DNA from: Pseudomonas viridiflava
GTDB taxonomy: Bacteria; Pseudomonadota; Gammaproteobacteria; Pseudomonadales; Pseudomonadaceae
Length of the DNA: 64,000 nucleotides
Reading direction: 5' to 3'
Assembly: GCF_900590755.1 (NCBI RefSeq)
Contig: NZ_UUOC01000029.1
Coordinates: 62,001-126,000, forward strand
A program made the translations under genes and the position numbers. This document shows, piece after piece, positions 43,627 to 53,714 of this stretch. The first letter of the stretch is position 1. Each line of letters opens with the position of its first letter. Below the pieces are notes generated by a model. The model ran no database searches, had not been told where the DNA came from, and saw nothing but the letters and a program-made list of their open reading frames with translations.

Positions 43627-44712
43627 ATGCACAGGCTTTTCCAGGGTTTATTCATTGCCATTGCGTGGGGCTGGCTGGGCGCCGCCAGTGCCGCATCGGT
43701 GGTGTTCCTGAGCCCGGGCCCGGCTTCGGATGGTTACTGGTCCAGCTACGCGCGGTTCATGAAGTCTGCGGCGGACAAGCTGGGCATGAGCTTGACCGTG
43801 CGCTTTTCCGACCGGGACACTCGCCAGTTGCTGGTATTGGCCCGTGAAGAGTTGAAGGGCCCCAACAGGCCTGACTATCTGGTTTTTTCCAATGAATTGA
43901 ATGTCGCGCCGGAAATTCTTCGTTTGTCCGAGGGCAGTGGGGTGAAGCTGTTCGCGGTGAACAATACCCTGACGGCGGACCAGATCAGAATCCTTGGCGA
44001 TTTGCGTCAACGCTATCCGGATTTTCTCGGCAGCCTGATTGCCAATGATGAAGATGCCGGCTATCTCACGGCGAAAAACCTGATCGTTCAGTATTCGCAG
44101 CGCAGTGGCGGGCGAGCCATGGAAATGCTGGCTTTTTCCGGCACCAACACCACCCCGGTTTCACTCAAGCGCGAAAAGGGCATGTATCGCGCCTTGGCGG
44201 AACATCCTGAGGTACGCTTGCGGCAAATCGCGCTGGGTGGCTGGCGGCGTGATCGTGCGCTTGAGCAGGCGCGGCTATTGCTCAAACGCTACCCTGCAGT
44301 GAATCTGATCTGGACCGCCAATGACCTGATGGCCTTCGGCGCAATGGACGCGGTGCGCGAAAACGGCGGCGAACCTGGCAAAGATGTCCTGTTCAGCTCG
44401 GTCAACTGGTCGCCCACTTCTCTGGAGGCCATGACCCAGGGCCGTCTGAGCGTTATCGTCGGCGGACACTTCACCATCGGCGGGCTGGCGATGGTCATCC
44501 TGCATGATTACGACGTGGCCGACCCCGCCACCCGCGGCATGATTGGCGCGCGGGAAGCCAAGGTCATGCGAATGATCAAGCCAGACGACGTGAAGAAAAT
44601 CATCGCGGCCAGCAAATACGACGATTTCGGCATTGATGTGCGGATGTTCAGCCTCCAAGGCAAGGCGCCAGGCAGCGAATACGAGTTCACGCTGAAAAAT
44701 GTCGTGCGTTGA
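43627..44712 (+). CDS. Periplasmic sugar-type binding protein, orphan
   Basis: A 361-residue type I periplasmic binding protein (LacI/RbsB-like). A signal peptide ends near ASAAS. The ligand fold begins VVFLSPGPASDGYWSSYARF and includes NDEDAGYLTAKNLIVQYSQR, LAFSGTNTTPVSLKREKGM and IWTANDLMAFGAMDAVREN, as in autoinducer/ribose binding proteins. No permease or ATPase gene is adjacent, so it may serve a sensor kinase or a distant transporter. The ligand is unknown. It has no close operon partner; the next gene converges. Confidence 0.88.
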   Translation: MHRLFQGLFIAIAWGWLGAASAASVVFLSPGPASDGYWSSYARFMKSAADKLGMSLTVRFSDRDTRQLLVLAREELKGPNRPDYLVFSNELNVAPEILRLSEGSGVKLFAVNNTLTADQIRILGDLRQRYPDFLGSLIANDEDAGYLTAKNLIVQYSQRSGGRAMEMLAFSGTNTTPVSLKREKGMYRALAEHPEVRLRQIALGGWRRDRALEQARLLLKRYPAVNLIWTANDLMAFGAMDAVRENGGEPGKDVLFSSVNWSPTSLEAMTQGRLSVIVGGHFTIGGLAMVILHDYDVADPATRGMIGAREAKVMRMIKPDDVKKIIAASKYDDFGIDVRMFSLQGKAPGSEYEFTLKNVVR

Positions 44713-44723
44713 CAGGCGGTGGC

Positions 44724-44960
44724 TCAGGCAAGCGCGAAGTACAGAACCAGCTGTACAACGCCGAACAGCACGGCGGCGAACACGACGGTGAACATCAGTC
44801 CAAGCAGCAGAAAGTGAACCGGTTTGCCGTGGGTAAAGTCTCGTTCGCGGTTTTTCCCACTTTGCACGCCAAACGCCGCGGCCATGACGCTGTGCAGCAT
44901 TTGCCAGAACGTTGGATGGCGGCTTTCAACGGGCGGTTTGTCTTCGGATGGCTGTTGCAT
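44724..44960 (-). CDS. DUF2970 small membrane protein
   Basis: A 78-residue protein. ATG 44960 (MQQPSEDKPPVESRH) follows a clear GGAGG, so the longer upstream frame is rejected. It has a hydrophilic N-terminus with FWQMLHSVMAAAFGVQSGKN, typical of DUF2970, then one membrane helix LLGLMFTVVFAAVLFGVVQL at the C-terminus. Function unknown. It converges on the binding protein gene with 11 bases between the stop codons and lies downstream of the PstS-OmpA gene. Confidence 0.85.
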   Translation of the reverse strand: MQQPSEDKPPVESRHPTFWQMLHSVMAAAFGVQSGKNRERDFTHGKPVHFLLLGLMFTVVFAAVLFGVVQLVLYFALA

Positions 44961-45028
44961 GGGGCCTCCGGGATGATTGCTCTTGCTGGAGGATAGCTGT
45001 GATCGGCGAAGCAGGTGGGCTGCGGCGA

Positions 45029-46366
45029 TTAATCCACCCACACCTCGACACGCCGGTTTTTGATGCGCCCGTCTTCCACGTCATTGGTGGCCACCGGCAT
45101 TTCATCGCCAAAACCGCGAACATCGCGCAGCATCACGTTGTTTTTCACCAGTTCGCGCCTGACCGCCATGGCGCGCAGTCGCGAGAGAAGTGCGGCGCGT
45201 TGTGGATCGCTCTTGGCATCACCGAAGCCCACCAGAGTGACCCGCTGGTTCAGCTTGTCGTTACGCTTCAGGTAATCCACTACACGCTGCAGATCCAGCA
45301 TGGCTTTGTTATCCAGAGTGGCACTGCCCTGAGCGAAGCGAAAGTTCACCGACAAGCGCTCGCTTTCTCGGGTCAAGGCCTGGTACTCCGCAGGCATTTG
45401 CGCGGTTGGCTGGACTTTCACGGCCTGGACGGTCTGCGCGACGAAGCCGTTCTGCGCAACGATGGCCTGGCCTTCCGGGCTTTGGGCAAAGTGCACGAAG
45501 GCCAATGCCCAGCGGTGATGCAGTTCGGTGGGTAAATACAAGTACAGGCGTCGGGACAGGGGGTAGTCTTCTGTGGCGATCAGGCTGATGGTCGGCAGCA
45601 TGGGCCTTGAATCACCATCGACCACGGCAACCGCTTTGGCGTGGCGCACATAGGGCAGGCCGATAAAACCGATGGCCTGGCGATCCTGGCTGACTCGGTC
45701 GGAGAGCTGTTCGCTGGACTCAAAACGCTCGGCATTACGTGCAAGGCTCTTGGCGAACTTGAGCAACACCAGTTCTTTGAACGTCTCGAAGGTGCCGGAC
45801 TTTTCATCCCGCGCGTACACGCGGATTTCACCGGCAGGCCCGCCCAGCTGTTCCCAGTCATGAATTTCGCCCGAGAAAATCCTCGCCAGTTGCTCGGTGC
45901 TCAATTCCCGCAGCGGGTTGGCCGGGTGCAGGATGACGGCCACACCGTCAATGGCGATAACCTGCTCGGCGCGCAGGCTTTTCATGTCGCCCAGGCCGGC
46001 CAGGTCCAGTGCTTCTTTATCCTTGATGGGGCGTGAAGAGGCCGCCAGATCGGCGTTGCCGGCTTTCAATGCCGTGAATCCGGTTCCCGAGCCATGAGCG
46101 GCGACATCAATCGTGACGTGCCGACCATCGCTCGCCGTACCGATCACCCGCAACTCATTGGCGGAAGCGCCTGCTTCGGTGTGCACTGACTGCAAACCCT
46201 GTTTGCGCATCAAGCCTTCAGCCAGCGCCGGGCCCAACTGGGCGCCAATGGTGTTGGAGCCCTGAATCCGCAGTGCAGAAGCGTTATCGGAGGGCAGAGG
46301 CAGGGCGGCCACTGCGTTCATGGAAAACAGTGCAGTAGCAGCCAGCAAAAACACAGCGCGCAACAT
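45029..46366 (-). CDS. PstS-like binding domain fused to OmpA domain
   Basis: A 445-residue exported protein. ATG 46366 (MLRAVFLLAATALF) follows AAGGTG and gives a signal peptide ending near AVAAL. Residues ~30-300 are a phosphate-binding-type fold: LRIQGSNTIGAQLGPALAEG, EQVIAIDGVAVILHPANPLR and VYARDEKSGTFETFKELV. Residues ~330-445 are an OmpA C-terminal peptidoglycan-binding domain with VNFRFAQGSATLDNKAM, VTLVGFGDAKSD and NRRVEVWVD. The fusion implies a binding module tethered to the cell wall, not a transporter component. No pst genes are adjacent. The ligand is not established. Confidence 0.87.
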   Translation of the reverse strand: MLRAVFLLAATALFSMNAVAALPLPSDNASALRIQGSNTIGAQLGPALAEGLMRKQGLQSVHTEAGASANELRVIGTASDGRHVTIDVAAHGSGTGFTALKAGNADLAASSRPIKDKEALDLAGLGDMKSLRAEQVIAIDGVAVILHPANPLRELSTEQLARIFSGEIHDWEQLGGPAGEIRVYARDEKSGTFETFKELVLLKFAKSLARNAERFESSEQLSDRVSQDRQAIGFIGLPYVRHAKAVAVVDGDSRPMLPTISLIATEDYPLSRRLYLYLPTELHHRWALAFVHFAQSPEGQAIVAQNGFVAQTVQAVKVQPTAQMPAEYQALTRESERLSVNFRFAQGSATLDNKAMLDLQRVVDYLKRNDKLNQRVTLVGFGDAKSDPQRAALLSRLRAMAVRRELVKNNVMLRDVRGFGDEMPVATNDVEDGRIKNRRVEVWVD

Positions 46367-46449
46367 GTGCGGCACCTTAAGGAATAGGGAAGTGCTCGGA
46401 GAATAAGACAGATGTGTTACGGGATTGTGACGGTTTCAGGCGGAGTTAC

Positions 46450-46525
46450 CTGTAGGAGCTGCCGAAGGCTGCGAAGGCGGTATTTCTGGCACACCGCGTT
46501 TCGCAGCCTTCGGCAGCTCCTACAG
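46450..46525. repeat. Inverted repeat (TGTAGGAGCTGCCG family)
   Basis: Arms TGTAGGAGCTGCCGAAGGCT and AGCCTTCGGCAGCTCCTACA are exact complements. The element lies 21 bases beyond the xthA stop codon on the minus strand and may act as its 3' hairpin. Confidence 0.85.
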
Positions 46526-46546
46526 TTGCAGGTTTGACGGACTAGC

Positions 46547-47359
46547 TCAGCCCAACTCAAGCCAGATCGGTGCATGGTCGGACGGCTTTTCCATCCCGCG
46601 CAGATCGTAATCCACGCCAGCTGCCTTGATCCGTGGTTGCAGGCCGTGGGACGCCATGATCAGGTCGATACGCAGGCCGCGCTTGGGTTGGTCTTCAAAG
46701 CCCCGGCTGCGGTAGTCGAACCAGCTGAACTGATCGATCACTTCCGGATATAGATGACGGAAGCTGTCCACCAGACCCCAATTCTTCAGACGGGCCATCC
46801 ATTCGCGTTCTTCCGGCAGGAAGCTGCACTTGCCGGTTTTCAGCCAGCGCTTGGCATTGTCAGGGCCGATGCCGATGTCGCTGTCTTCCGGGGAGATGTT
46901 CACGTCACCCATGACAATCAACGGCTGGTCGTTACTGAAGCGGGTTTCCAGCAACTCCTGCAGGTCGTTGTAGAAGCGCTGCTTGGCAGGGAATTTGGTG
47001 GGGTGGTCACGGCTTTCGCCTTGGGGGAAATAGCCGTTCATGATGGTCACTGGCAGGCCGTTGTCATCGGCGAAGGTCCCCCAGATGAAACGTTTTTGGG
47101 CTTCCTCATCGTCTTTGTCGAAGCCTTTGTGCAGCGCCAACGGCATTTTGCGCGACAGCAGGGCAACGCCGTAATGGCCTTTTTGCCCGTGGAAATGCAC
47201 GTGATAACCCAACGCTTCAACCTCAGCCTGGGGGAACTGCTCGTCCGAGACCTTGGTTTCTTGCAGGCCGATGACGTCTGGCTGGTGTTTTTCGATCAGC
47301 GCCGCCAGCTGGTGAGGTCGGGCACGCAGACCATTGATGTTGAACGAAACGATTTTCAT
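46547..47359 (-). CDS. xthA: Exodeoxyribonuclease III
   Basis: A 270-residue AP endonuclease/3'-exonuclease of the ExoIII family. [18 protein letters not shown] opens the endonuclease-exonuclease-phosphatase fold. Metal and catalytic residues lie in [13 protein letters not shown] (Glu), [15 protein letters not shown] (Asp/Asn), [12 protein letters not shown] and the final [12 protein letters not shown] (Asp-His). It removes damaged 3' ends and cleaves at abasic sites. It is transcribed alone. The divergent GNAT gene begins about 195 bases away. Confidence 0.94.
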   Translation of the reverse strand: MKIVSFNINGLRARPHQLAALIEKHQPDVIGLQETKVSDEQFPQAEVEALGYHVHFHGQKGHYGVALLSRKMPLALHKGFDKDDEEAQKRFIWGTFADDNGLPVTIMNGYFPQGESRDHPTKFPAKQRFYNDLQELLETRFSNDQPLIVMGDVNISPEDSDIGIGPDNAKRWLKTGKCSFLPEEREWMARLKNWGLVDSFRHLYPEVIDQFSWFDYRSRGFEDQPKRGLRIDLIMASHGLQPRIKAAGVDYDLRGMEKPSDHAPIWLELG

Positions 47360-47553
47360 GGGGCGGCAGTCCTGAGCAAAGCAAAAAAGCGATGCTAGCC
47401 GACCTCTCGCTTCATCACCAGCCTGAGGCTTGAATGTCTGCGGTCATCTGAATGACAGTCCTGTTGGAACTGTGGCCGCAGGCCATGACTCGAAGCAGGT
47501 ATATCACCGGAACGCAGCCGTCCGAGCCGCGTCGTCTATGCGAGGTTATTTCC

Positions 47554-48204
47554 ATGTCTGAATCGTCTGCCACTGTGGCGCAGGTGCGCCAGCTCGACAG
47601 CGGTTACTCCAGGGAAACCCGCTCGCTGCTTTACCACGCTTATCGTCATGAACCGAGTTTTGCCTATCTGTTCAACTCCCAGCGCGCAGGGTTCGACCAG
47701 CGCGTTCGGGCCACCGTCCGTGAGTTGGTCAAGCAGCATTACCTTCAGGACCTGCCCGCCATTGGCCTGTTCATTGAAGACCGGTTGGTGGGCGTGGCGC
47801 TGATTGCTCCGCCGCAAAGGCGACTGGGGATCACTGAGAGTTGGGCCTGGCGTCTGCGCATGGTTTTGAGCACGGGCTTCAACTGCACCCGGCGTTATCT
47901 GGAGTACTACAATTCAGTGCTTGCGTGCCTGCCTTCGGAGGCGGTGCATGTGCTGCCGCTGGTAGGTATACATCCGGAGTTTCAGGGCAAGCACTTGGGC
48001 GAACAACTGCTGCAAGCGGTCCACAACTGGTGCGCAGAGGATGAAAACTCACAGGGAATCGTCGTCGACACAGGCAATCCACATTACCTGGAGTTCTATA
48101 AACGACAGGGTTACGAGGAAATCGGCGAAGTTGCTGTAGGACCGATCCGAGAGCACGTGTTTTTCCACGCGAATCCGCGGGTTTCACAGCAGGTCATGGC
48201 GTAA
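47554..48204 (+). CDS. GNAT-family N-acetyltransferase
   Basis: A 216-residue acetyltransferase. ATG 47554 (MSESSATVAQVRQL) has GAGG eight bases before it; the longer open frame from 47452 has no ribosome binding site. The GNAT core is seen as GLFIEDRLVGVALIAPPQRR, then VLPLVGIHPEFQGKHLGEQL (acetyl-CoA loop), LLQAVHNWCAEDENSQGIVV and YLEFYKRQGYEEIGEV. The substrate is unknown. It is divergent from xthA and 66 bases upstream of tamA. Confidence 0.87.
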   Translation: MSESSATVAQVRQLDSGYSRETRSLLYHAYRHEPSFAYLFNSQRAGFDQRVRATVRELVKQHYLQDLPAIGLFIEDRLVGVALIAPPQRRLGITESWAWRLRMVLSTGFNCTRRYLEYYNSVLACLPSEAVHVLPLVGIHPEFQGKHLGEQLLQAVHNWCAEDENSQGIVVDTGNPHYLEFYKRQGYEEIGEVAVGPIREHVFFHANPRVSQQVMA

Positions 48205-48270
48205 GGATATGAAAATCATGCGTTTTAGCGTGTTTTAGTGGCAGCGGCACCTCGTGTTAGCATTCGCGCC

Positions 48271-50004
48271 ATGAAGTTTTTCGCAATGTTTACCAGTGGT
48301 CTGATCCTCAGTGTTACAAGCGTCGCGGCGTTGGCCGAGGCGCAGTTGGACGTCAGGATTACGCCTGCAAATTCCGAGCTCAAAGCCAATATTGAAGGCT
48401 ATGTGGGCAGCCCCGGCGAGCGCGATGCTCAAAGCCTTAAACATTTCAGCATCGGTGCCGAAGAGCAGGCTCGTCGCGCCGCCCAGGCATTGGGTTATTA
48501 CCAGGCCACCATCAGCAGCGAAGTGCAGACGGGCCGCGACAGCCAGCCGCAACTGGTGATCAAAATCCAGCCTGGCGAACCCATCCGGCTGCGTAACGTG
48601 ACAGTGCGCATCGAAGGCGAAGCGTCGTCGATGAAAGCATTCCGGGTGCCCAGCAGTCAGGCGCTGAAAAGTGGTGCGGTGCTCAATCACGGCCATTACG
48701 AAGACGCCAAGCGGCTCATACAGAATCAGGCGTCGCGATACGGTTTTTTCTCCGGGCGTTTCACTCAGCAACGTCTTTCGGTAGACCCCGCCGCTGGCGT
48801 GGCAGATATCGATCTGGTGTATGACAGCGGTCCGCGCTACACCTTAGGCAAGGTCAGTTTCAGTGGCGACGCGCCATTCGATGACGATCTGCTGCGGCGC
48901 ATGGTGCCCTTCAAGGAAAACACCCCCTACGACTCCGAGCTGATTGCCGAGCTGAATCAGGCCATGCAAACCAGCGGCTACTTCGAAGGCGTTCGTGTAG
49001 ATGCTGCACCGACTGCCGCTGTGAATCGGGAGATTCCGGTGGTTGTCCAGCTCGATACCCGCAAGCCGCGCACGATGGGGCTGGGACTTGGTTACTCCAC
49101 AGACGTGGGCCCGCGTGGCAAGGCCAACTGGACCCGGCACTGGGCCAATCCCCAGGGCCATAGTTATGGCCTTGAAAGCGAGCTGTCGGCACCACGGCAG
49201 AACGTCGGCCTCTGGTATGACGTCCCGCTGGACCCGCCGCTGACTGACAAGCTGCGCTTCGCCGGTGGTTACCAATATGAGGAGATCGCCGGGACCGACA
49301 CCCTGAGCAAGCTGCTCACCCTCGGCCCTGAATGGCACAGCAAACTGCCCAGCGGCTGGGAGCGGGTCATTTCCCTTAAATGGCAGCGTGAGGAATACCG
49401 CTTAGGGGACGACTCCGGGCTGAGCACCTTGTTGATGCCGGGCATCAGTTATTCCTATTTGCGCAGCGATAACCGCATCGATCCGCACAACGGCTATCGG
49501 CTGCAATTCGATGCTCAAGTCGCGAAAGAAGGCTTGATGTCCGACTCGAACTTGCTGCGCGGCACGGTTCTGCTCAAAGGCCTGACCACCCTGTGGGATA
49601 ACCACCGGTTTCTCGCCCGTGTGCAGGCGGGCGGCAACGCCACCAACGGCTACAAGTCCATACCGCCGTCGCTGCGCTTTTTCGCCGGTGGTGACCAAAG
49701 CGTGCGGGGTTATGACTATCAGACCCTGTCTCCGGAAAACTCCGATGGTGACCGGATTGGCGGTCGCTACATGCTGGCTGGCAGTGTCGAGTATCAATAT
49801 TCCATCGCCGAAAAATGGCGGGTGGCCACGTTTGTAGATCAGGGCAATTCATTCAATAGCCTGGACTTGCCCAGCCTTAAAACCGGGGTCGGTATCGGCG
49901 TGCGCTGGGTTTCGCCGGTCGGTCCGCTGCGGCTGGATCTGGCCCACGCCCTGGACGATGACGGCGGCATAAGGCTGCACTTTTCCATGGGGCCTGAGCT
50001 GTGA
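48271..50004 (+). CDS. tamA: Translocation and assembly module outer-membrane protein
   Basis: A 577-residue Omp85-superfamily protein. ATG 48271 (MKFFAMFTSGLILSV) gives a signal peptide ending near ALAEA. Three POTRA-like domains (~25-255) follow, including GPRYTLGKVSFSGDAPFDDD. The C-terminal barrel (~265-577) has the Omp85 motif FFAGGDQSVRGYDY and the ending LRLDLAHALDDDGGIRLHFS. With TamB it helps insert outer-membrane proteins and move phospholipids. The stop codon overlaps the tamB start by four bases (GTGA). Confidence 0.93.
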   Translation: MKFFAMFTSGLILSVTSVAALAEAQLDVRITPANSELKANIEGYVGSPGERDAQSLKHFSIGAEEQARRAAQALGYYQATISSEVQTGRDSQPQLVIKIQPGEPIRLRNVTVRIEGEASSMKAFRVPSSQALKSGAVLNHGHYEDAKRLIQNQASRYGFFSGRFTQQRLSVDPAAGVADIDLVYDSGPRYTLGKVSFSGDAPFDDDLLRRMVPFKENTPYDSELIAELNQAMQTSGYFEGVRVDAAPTAAVNREIPVVVQLDTRKPRTMGLGLGYSTDVGPRGKANWTRHWANPQGHSYGLESELSAPRQNVGLWYDVPLDPPLTDKLRFAGGYQYEEIAGTDTLSKLLTLGPEWHSKLPSGWERVISLKWQREEYRLGDDSGLSTLLMPGISYSYLRSDNRIDPHNGYRLQFDAQVAKEGLMSDSNLLRGTVLLKGLTTLWDNHRFLARVQAGGNATNGYKSIPPSLRFFAGGDQSVRGYDYQTLSPENSDGDRIGGRYMLAGSVEYQYSIAEKWRVATFVDQGNSFNSLDLPSLKTGVGIGVRWVSPVGPLRLDLAHALDDDGGIRLHFSMGPEL

Positions 50005-53000
50005 GCACTCTGAACTGGCCCCGCGGGCTGAAAATCTTTGGACTGAGCCTGCTGGTGGTCATCGTATTGCTGCTGGGTAGTATCTGGCTGGTGCTGGGTA
50101 CCGAGGCGGGCAGTCGCTGGGCATTGGCGCGGGTGCCGGGCTTGCAGGTAGAAAATTTCAACGGCCGACTGGGTGGCTTGTGGAGCGCTGATCGGCTGAT
50201 ATGGCAGCAAGACGCGACCCGTGTCGAACTGGACGCCTCGGAACTGGATTGGTCGCCGGCTTGCCTGCTGAAAATGATCCTGTGCATCGACCGTTTGCAT
50301 GCCGCTCAGGTTCGCCTGCAACTGGCGCCAAGCGCGCAGGCAACCGACAGCGGGCCGATCACGCTGCCCGATCTCAAGTTGCCTCTGGGGATCCAGTTGG
50401 GTGAAGTGAATATCGGTAGCTTGCAATTGGACGGCGCAGAACAGTTTCGCGATTTGCAACTGGCTGCCCACTGGACTGCGCAAGGGTTACAGCTCGATAG
50501 CGTGCATGTGCAACGTGATGATCTGGTTCTTGATCTGGCGGGTTTGCTTCAGCCTTCGGGCAACTGGCCGCTCAAAGCCACCGGGTTATTGAAGTTGCCC
50601 GAGCAGGACGGCAAGGCCTGGGCACTCAATCTGGATATACAGGGTGAGCTTCTAAAGACTCTTCAACTTGAAGGCATCAGCAATGGTTACCTGCAAGGTC
50701 AGCTCAGGGGTGAACTGCAACCGCTGGCAGACAATCTTCCTGCACAGCTGCGAATCACTGCCGAGGCGTTCAAGGCCAGCGCCGCGTTGCCCGATACGCT
50801 GCAACTCGATCAACTGGTGATTGATGCCAAGGGCGACCTGAAAACCGGTTACGTGTTGCAGGGTTCAGCCAGCCTGCCTGCAGAGCAGGGGCCGGTTGCT
50901 CTTGCGCTCAATGGCAAGGTCGATGCAAAAGGCGCGACGGTTCAGGCATTGGATCTGAGTGCCAGCCCGCAGCAGCGCCTCAATCTCAACGGCTCTTTGA
51001 ACTGGGAGCAGGGCCTGCGCGCCGAAGCAAAACTCGACTGGCTGGACTTCCCCTGGCATCGGCTATACCCGGCCATTGCCGAGCCGCAGGTGGCGTTGCG
51101 CAAATTCAACGCAGAAGTGTCCTACACCGATGGCAAATACCTGGGCAACTTCAACGCCAATCTTGATGGTCCCGCGGGGGCATTCAGCCTGACCAGCCCG
51201 TTCAGTGGCGACCTGACGCAAGTATTTCTGCCGCAACTGGACATGGTCGCCGGTCAAGGCAAGGCCACCGGGCATCTGAACCTGCAATTCGCCGACGGCA
51301 TCGCCTGGGACACAGCGCTGGATCTGTGTGCCATCGATCCCGCCTACTGGGTGGCGCAAATGCCTGGCACCCTGGCGGGGCCTCTACGTAGCAAGGGTCA
51401 GTTCAAAGACGAGCAACTGAGCCTAAGCGCAGATCTGGATCTGAAAGGGCGGCTGCGCGGCCAGCCCGCCGCCTTGCAGGTAAAGGCCGATGGCACCGGC
51501 GAGAAGTGGAATGTTGGCGCGCTGGAAGTTCGCCTGGGAGATAACCGGATCCAAGGTACCGGAAGCCTGCAACAGCGCTTGCTCGGCCAGTTGGACATTA
51601 ATCTGCCGCGCCTTGGTCAGCTCTGGCCGGGGCTGCAAGGTCAGGTCAAAGGGCGTCTCGATGTCGCCGGCACCTTGCAAGCGCCGCAGGGCACTCTGGG
51701 TTTGCAGGGCTCGCAACTGGCCTTTCAGGATAACCGCCTGCAAAGCCTGAACCTCACCGCCAAACTCGACAGCGCGCAACGCGCCGACATTGACGTCAAA
51801 GGCAGCGGTATACAAGTGGGTGACAAGCAGTTGGGCACCTTGGTGGTCGATGCGCAGGGCGACATCAAGCGTCAGCAACTGAAGCTCGACCTGCAAGGCC
51901 CTTTGCTCAAGCTGGCTTTGGCGGTGGACGGTAATCTGGACAAAGGCAATTGGCGTGGCCGTCTGACCAGCGGCCGTGTGCAGACCGGCGGGCAGGGCTG
52001 GCAATTGCAGCAAGCTGCCAAGCTTGAGCGCCTGGCGGATGGGAAGCTGAATTTTGGTGCCCATTGCTGGGTTTCCGGACCTTCCAGCCTTTGCGGTGAG
52101 GATCAACGCCTGATGCCTGAGCCGCGTCTGCGATATCACTTGAAGAATTTCCCGCTGGACAGCCTCGCCCAATGGCTGCCGAAGGACTTCGCCTGGAAGG
52201 GAGCGCTCAATGCCGACGTACAGCTTGACGTTCCCGCCGCCGGGCCGAACGGGCAAATCACGGTGAACGCCAACGGCGGCACCTTGAGGATCAGGGAAAA
52301 TAATCAGTGGCTGGATTTCCCCTATGAAACCCTGGTACTCAACAGCAAGTTGACGCCCAAACTCATCGATAGTCGGCTGGACTTTAGAGGTGACAAGCTC
52401 GGCACATTGCAGGTCGCGGCGCAGATCGATCCGCTGGCAAAGAACAAGACGCTGAATGGCAGCTTCAGCCTCAGCGGGCTGGATCTGTCCATCGCCCGGC
52501 CTTTCGTACCCATGGTGCAAAAGCTCAATGGCAAGTTGAATGGCAGCGGGCGCTTGTCGGGCGACCTGTTGGCACCTCAGGTGAATGGCAGCGTGGTCCT
52601 CAGTGGCGGCGAAGTCTCCGGTCCGGAGTTGCCCATGAATCTGCAGGACTTGCAGGTTCAGGCCTTGATCGCGGGTGAAAACGTTACCCTCGACGGCAAC
52701 TGGCGCAGCGGTCAAGCCGGGCAGGGCACCTTGGGCGGCCAGATTGGCTGGGGGCAGGCGCTGGTGGTCGACCTGAACGTCAAGGGCTCGCATCTGCCCA
52801 TTACGGTAGAACCTTATGCCACCCTTGAAGCGGCCCCGGACCTGAAGATTTCCATGAAAGACGGGCGTCTCGCTATTTCAGGCGATGTATCTATCCCCAA
52901 AGGTGACATCACCATCAGGCAATTACCGGCCTCGACCGTCAAGTTGTCGGGGGACACGGTTATCGTCGGCCAACAGACGGAAGAGGGTGCGCCACCGTTG

Positions 53001-53690
53001 GCAATGGCCATGGATATCAATGTGCAGGTGGGCCAGGAAAAGCTCAGCTTTACCGGTTTCGGGCTGACGGCTGATCTGGCCGGGCGGGTTCACATTGGCG
53101 ACAACATGGACACGCGCGGCGAACTGAATCTGAATAACGGCCGTTATCGCGCCTACGGCCAGCGTCTGACCATTCGCAAAGCGCGGATTCTGTTTGCCGG
53201 GCCGGTGGATCAGCCTTACCTAGATGTGGAAGCGATTCGCCAGACTGACGATGTAGTCGCCGGTATTCGCTTGTCCGGCAGTGCCGAGCAGCCGACCACC
53301 ACCGTATTCTCGGAACCGGCCATGAGTCAGGAGCAGGCGCTATCGTATCTGGTCCTGGGACGGCCGCTGAATAACACCGGCGAAGACAGCAACATGATGG
53401 CCCAAGCCGCGCTGGCACTGGGCCTGGCGGGCAGTGAATCCACCACCGGCGAGCTCGCCCGCAACCTCGGCATCAAGGACTTTGAGCTGGACACCGCCGG
53501 TTCCGGCGACAAGACCAATGTGGTCGCCAGCGGCAAAATCACCGAAAAACTGAGCCTGCGCTATGGCGTCGGGGTGTTTGAACCGGCCAGTACCATCGCC
53601 TTGCGTTACATGTTGAGCAAGAAGGTCTATCTGGAGGCGGCCAGTGGTCTGGCCAGTTCGCTGGATATTTTCTATAAGCGGGATTTTTGA
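50001..53690 (+). CDS. tamB: Translocation and assembly module inner-membrane protein
   Basis: A 1229-residue AsmA-like protein starting at GTG 50001. A single N-terminal helix (IFGLSLLVVIVLLLGSIWLV) anchors it in the inner membrane. A long periplasmic body of repetitive beta strands follows, rich in alternating LNLDIQGELLK-type patterns, predicted to form a hydrophobic groove. The C-terminal ~300 residues are the DUF490/TamB domain, ending GLASSLDIFYKRDF. It is translationally coupled to tamA. It is at the usual family length, with no break seen. Confidence 0.92.
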   Translation: MSTLNWPRGLKIFGLSLLVVIVLLLGSIWLVLGTEAGSRWALARVPGLQVENFNGRLGGLWSADRLIWQQDATRVELDASELDWSPACLLKMILCIDRLHAAQVRLQLAPSAQATDSGPITLPDLKLPLGIQLGEVNIGSLQLDGAEQFRDLQLAAHWTAQGLQLDSVHVQRDDLVLDLAGLLQPSGNWPLKATGLLKLPEQDGKAWALNLDIQGELLKTLQLEGISNGYLQGQLRGELQPLADNLPAQLRITAEAFKASAALPDTLQLDQLVIDAKGDLKTGYVLQGSASLPAEQGPVALALNGKVDAKGATVQALDLSASPQQRLNLNGSLNWEQGLRAEAKLDWLDFPWHRLYPAIAEPQVALRKFNAEVSYTDGKYLGNFNANLDGPAGAFSLTSPFSGDLTQVFLPQLDMVAGQGKATGHLNLQFADGIAWDTALDLCAIDPAYWVAQMPGTLAGPLRSKGQFKDEQLSLSADLDLKGRLRGQPAALQVKADGTGEKWNVGALEVRLGDNRIQGTGSLQQRLLGQLDINLPRLGQLWPGLQGQVKGRLDVAGTLQAPQGTLGLQGSQLAFQDNRLQSLNLTAKLDSAQRADIDVKGSGIQVGDKQLGTLVVDAQGDIKRQQLKLDLQGPLLKLALAVDGNLDKGNWRGRLTSGRVQTGGQGWQLQQAAKLERLADGKLNFGAHCWVSGPSSLCGEDQRLMPEPRLRYHLKNFPLDSLAQWLPKDFAWKGALNADVQLDVPAAGPNGQITVNANGGTLRIRENNQWLDFPYETLVLNSKLTPKLIDSRLDFRGDKLGTLQVAAQIDPLAKNKTLNGSFSLSGLDLSIARPFVPMVQKLNGKLNGSGRLSGDLLAPQVNGSVVLSGGEVSGPELPMNLQDLQVQALIAGENVTLDGNWRSGQAGQGTLGGQIGWGQALVVDLNVKGSHLPITVEPYATLEAAPDLKISMKDGRLAISGDVSIPKGDITIRQLPASTVKLSGDTVIVGQQTEEGAPPLAMAMDINVQVGQEKLSFTGFGLTADLAGRVHIGDNMDTRGELNLNNGRYRAYGQRLTIRKARILFAGPVDQPYLDVEAIRQTDDVVAGIRLSGSAEQPTTTVFSEPAMSQEQALSYLVLGRPLNNTGEDSNMMAQAALALGLAGSESTTGELARNLGIKDFELDTAGSGDKTNVVASGKITEKLSLRYGVGVFEPASTIALRYMLSKKVYLEAASGLASSLDIFYKRDF

Positions 53691-53714
53691 GCTGACCGCA
53701 GCACAGGAGGGATC

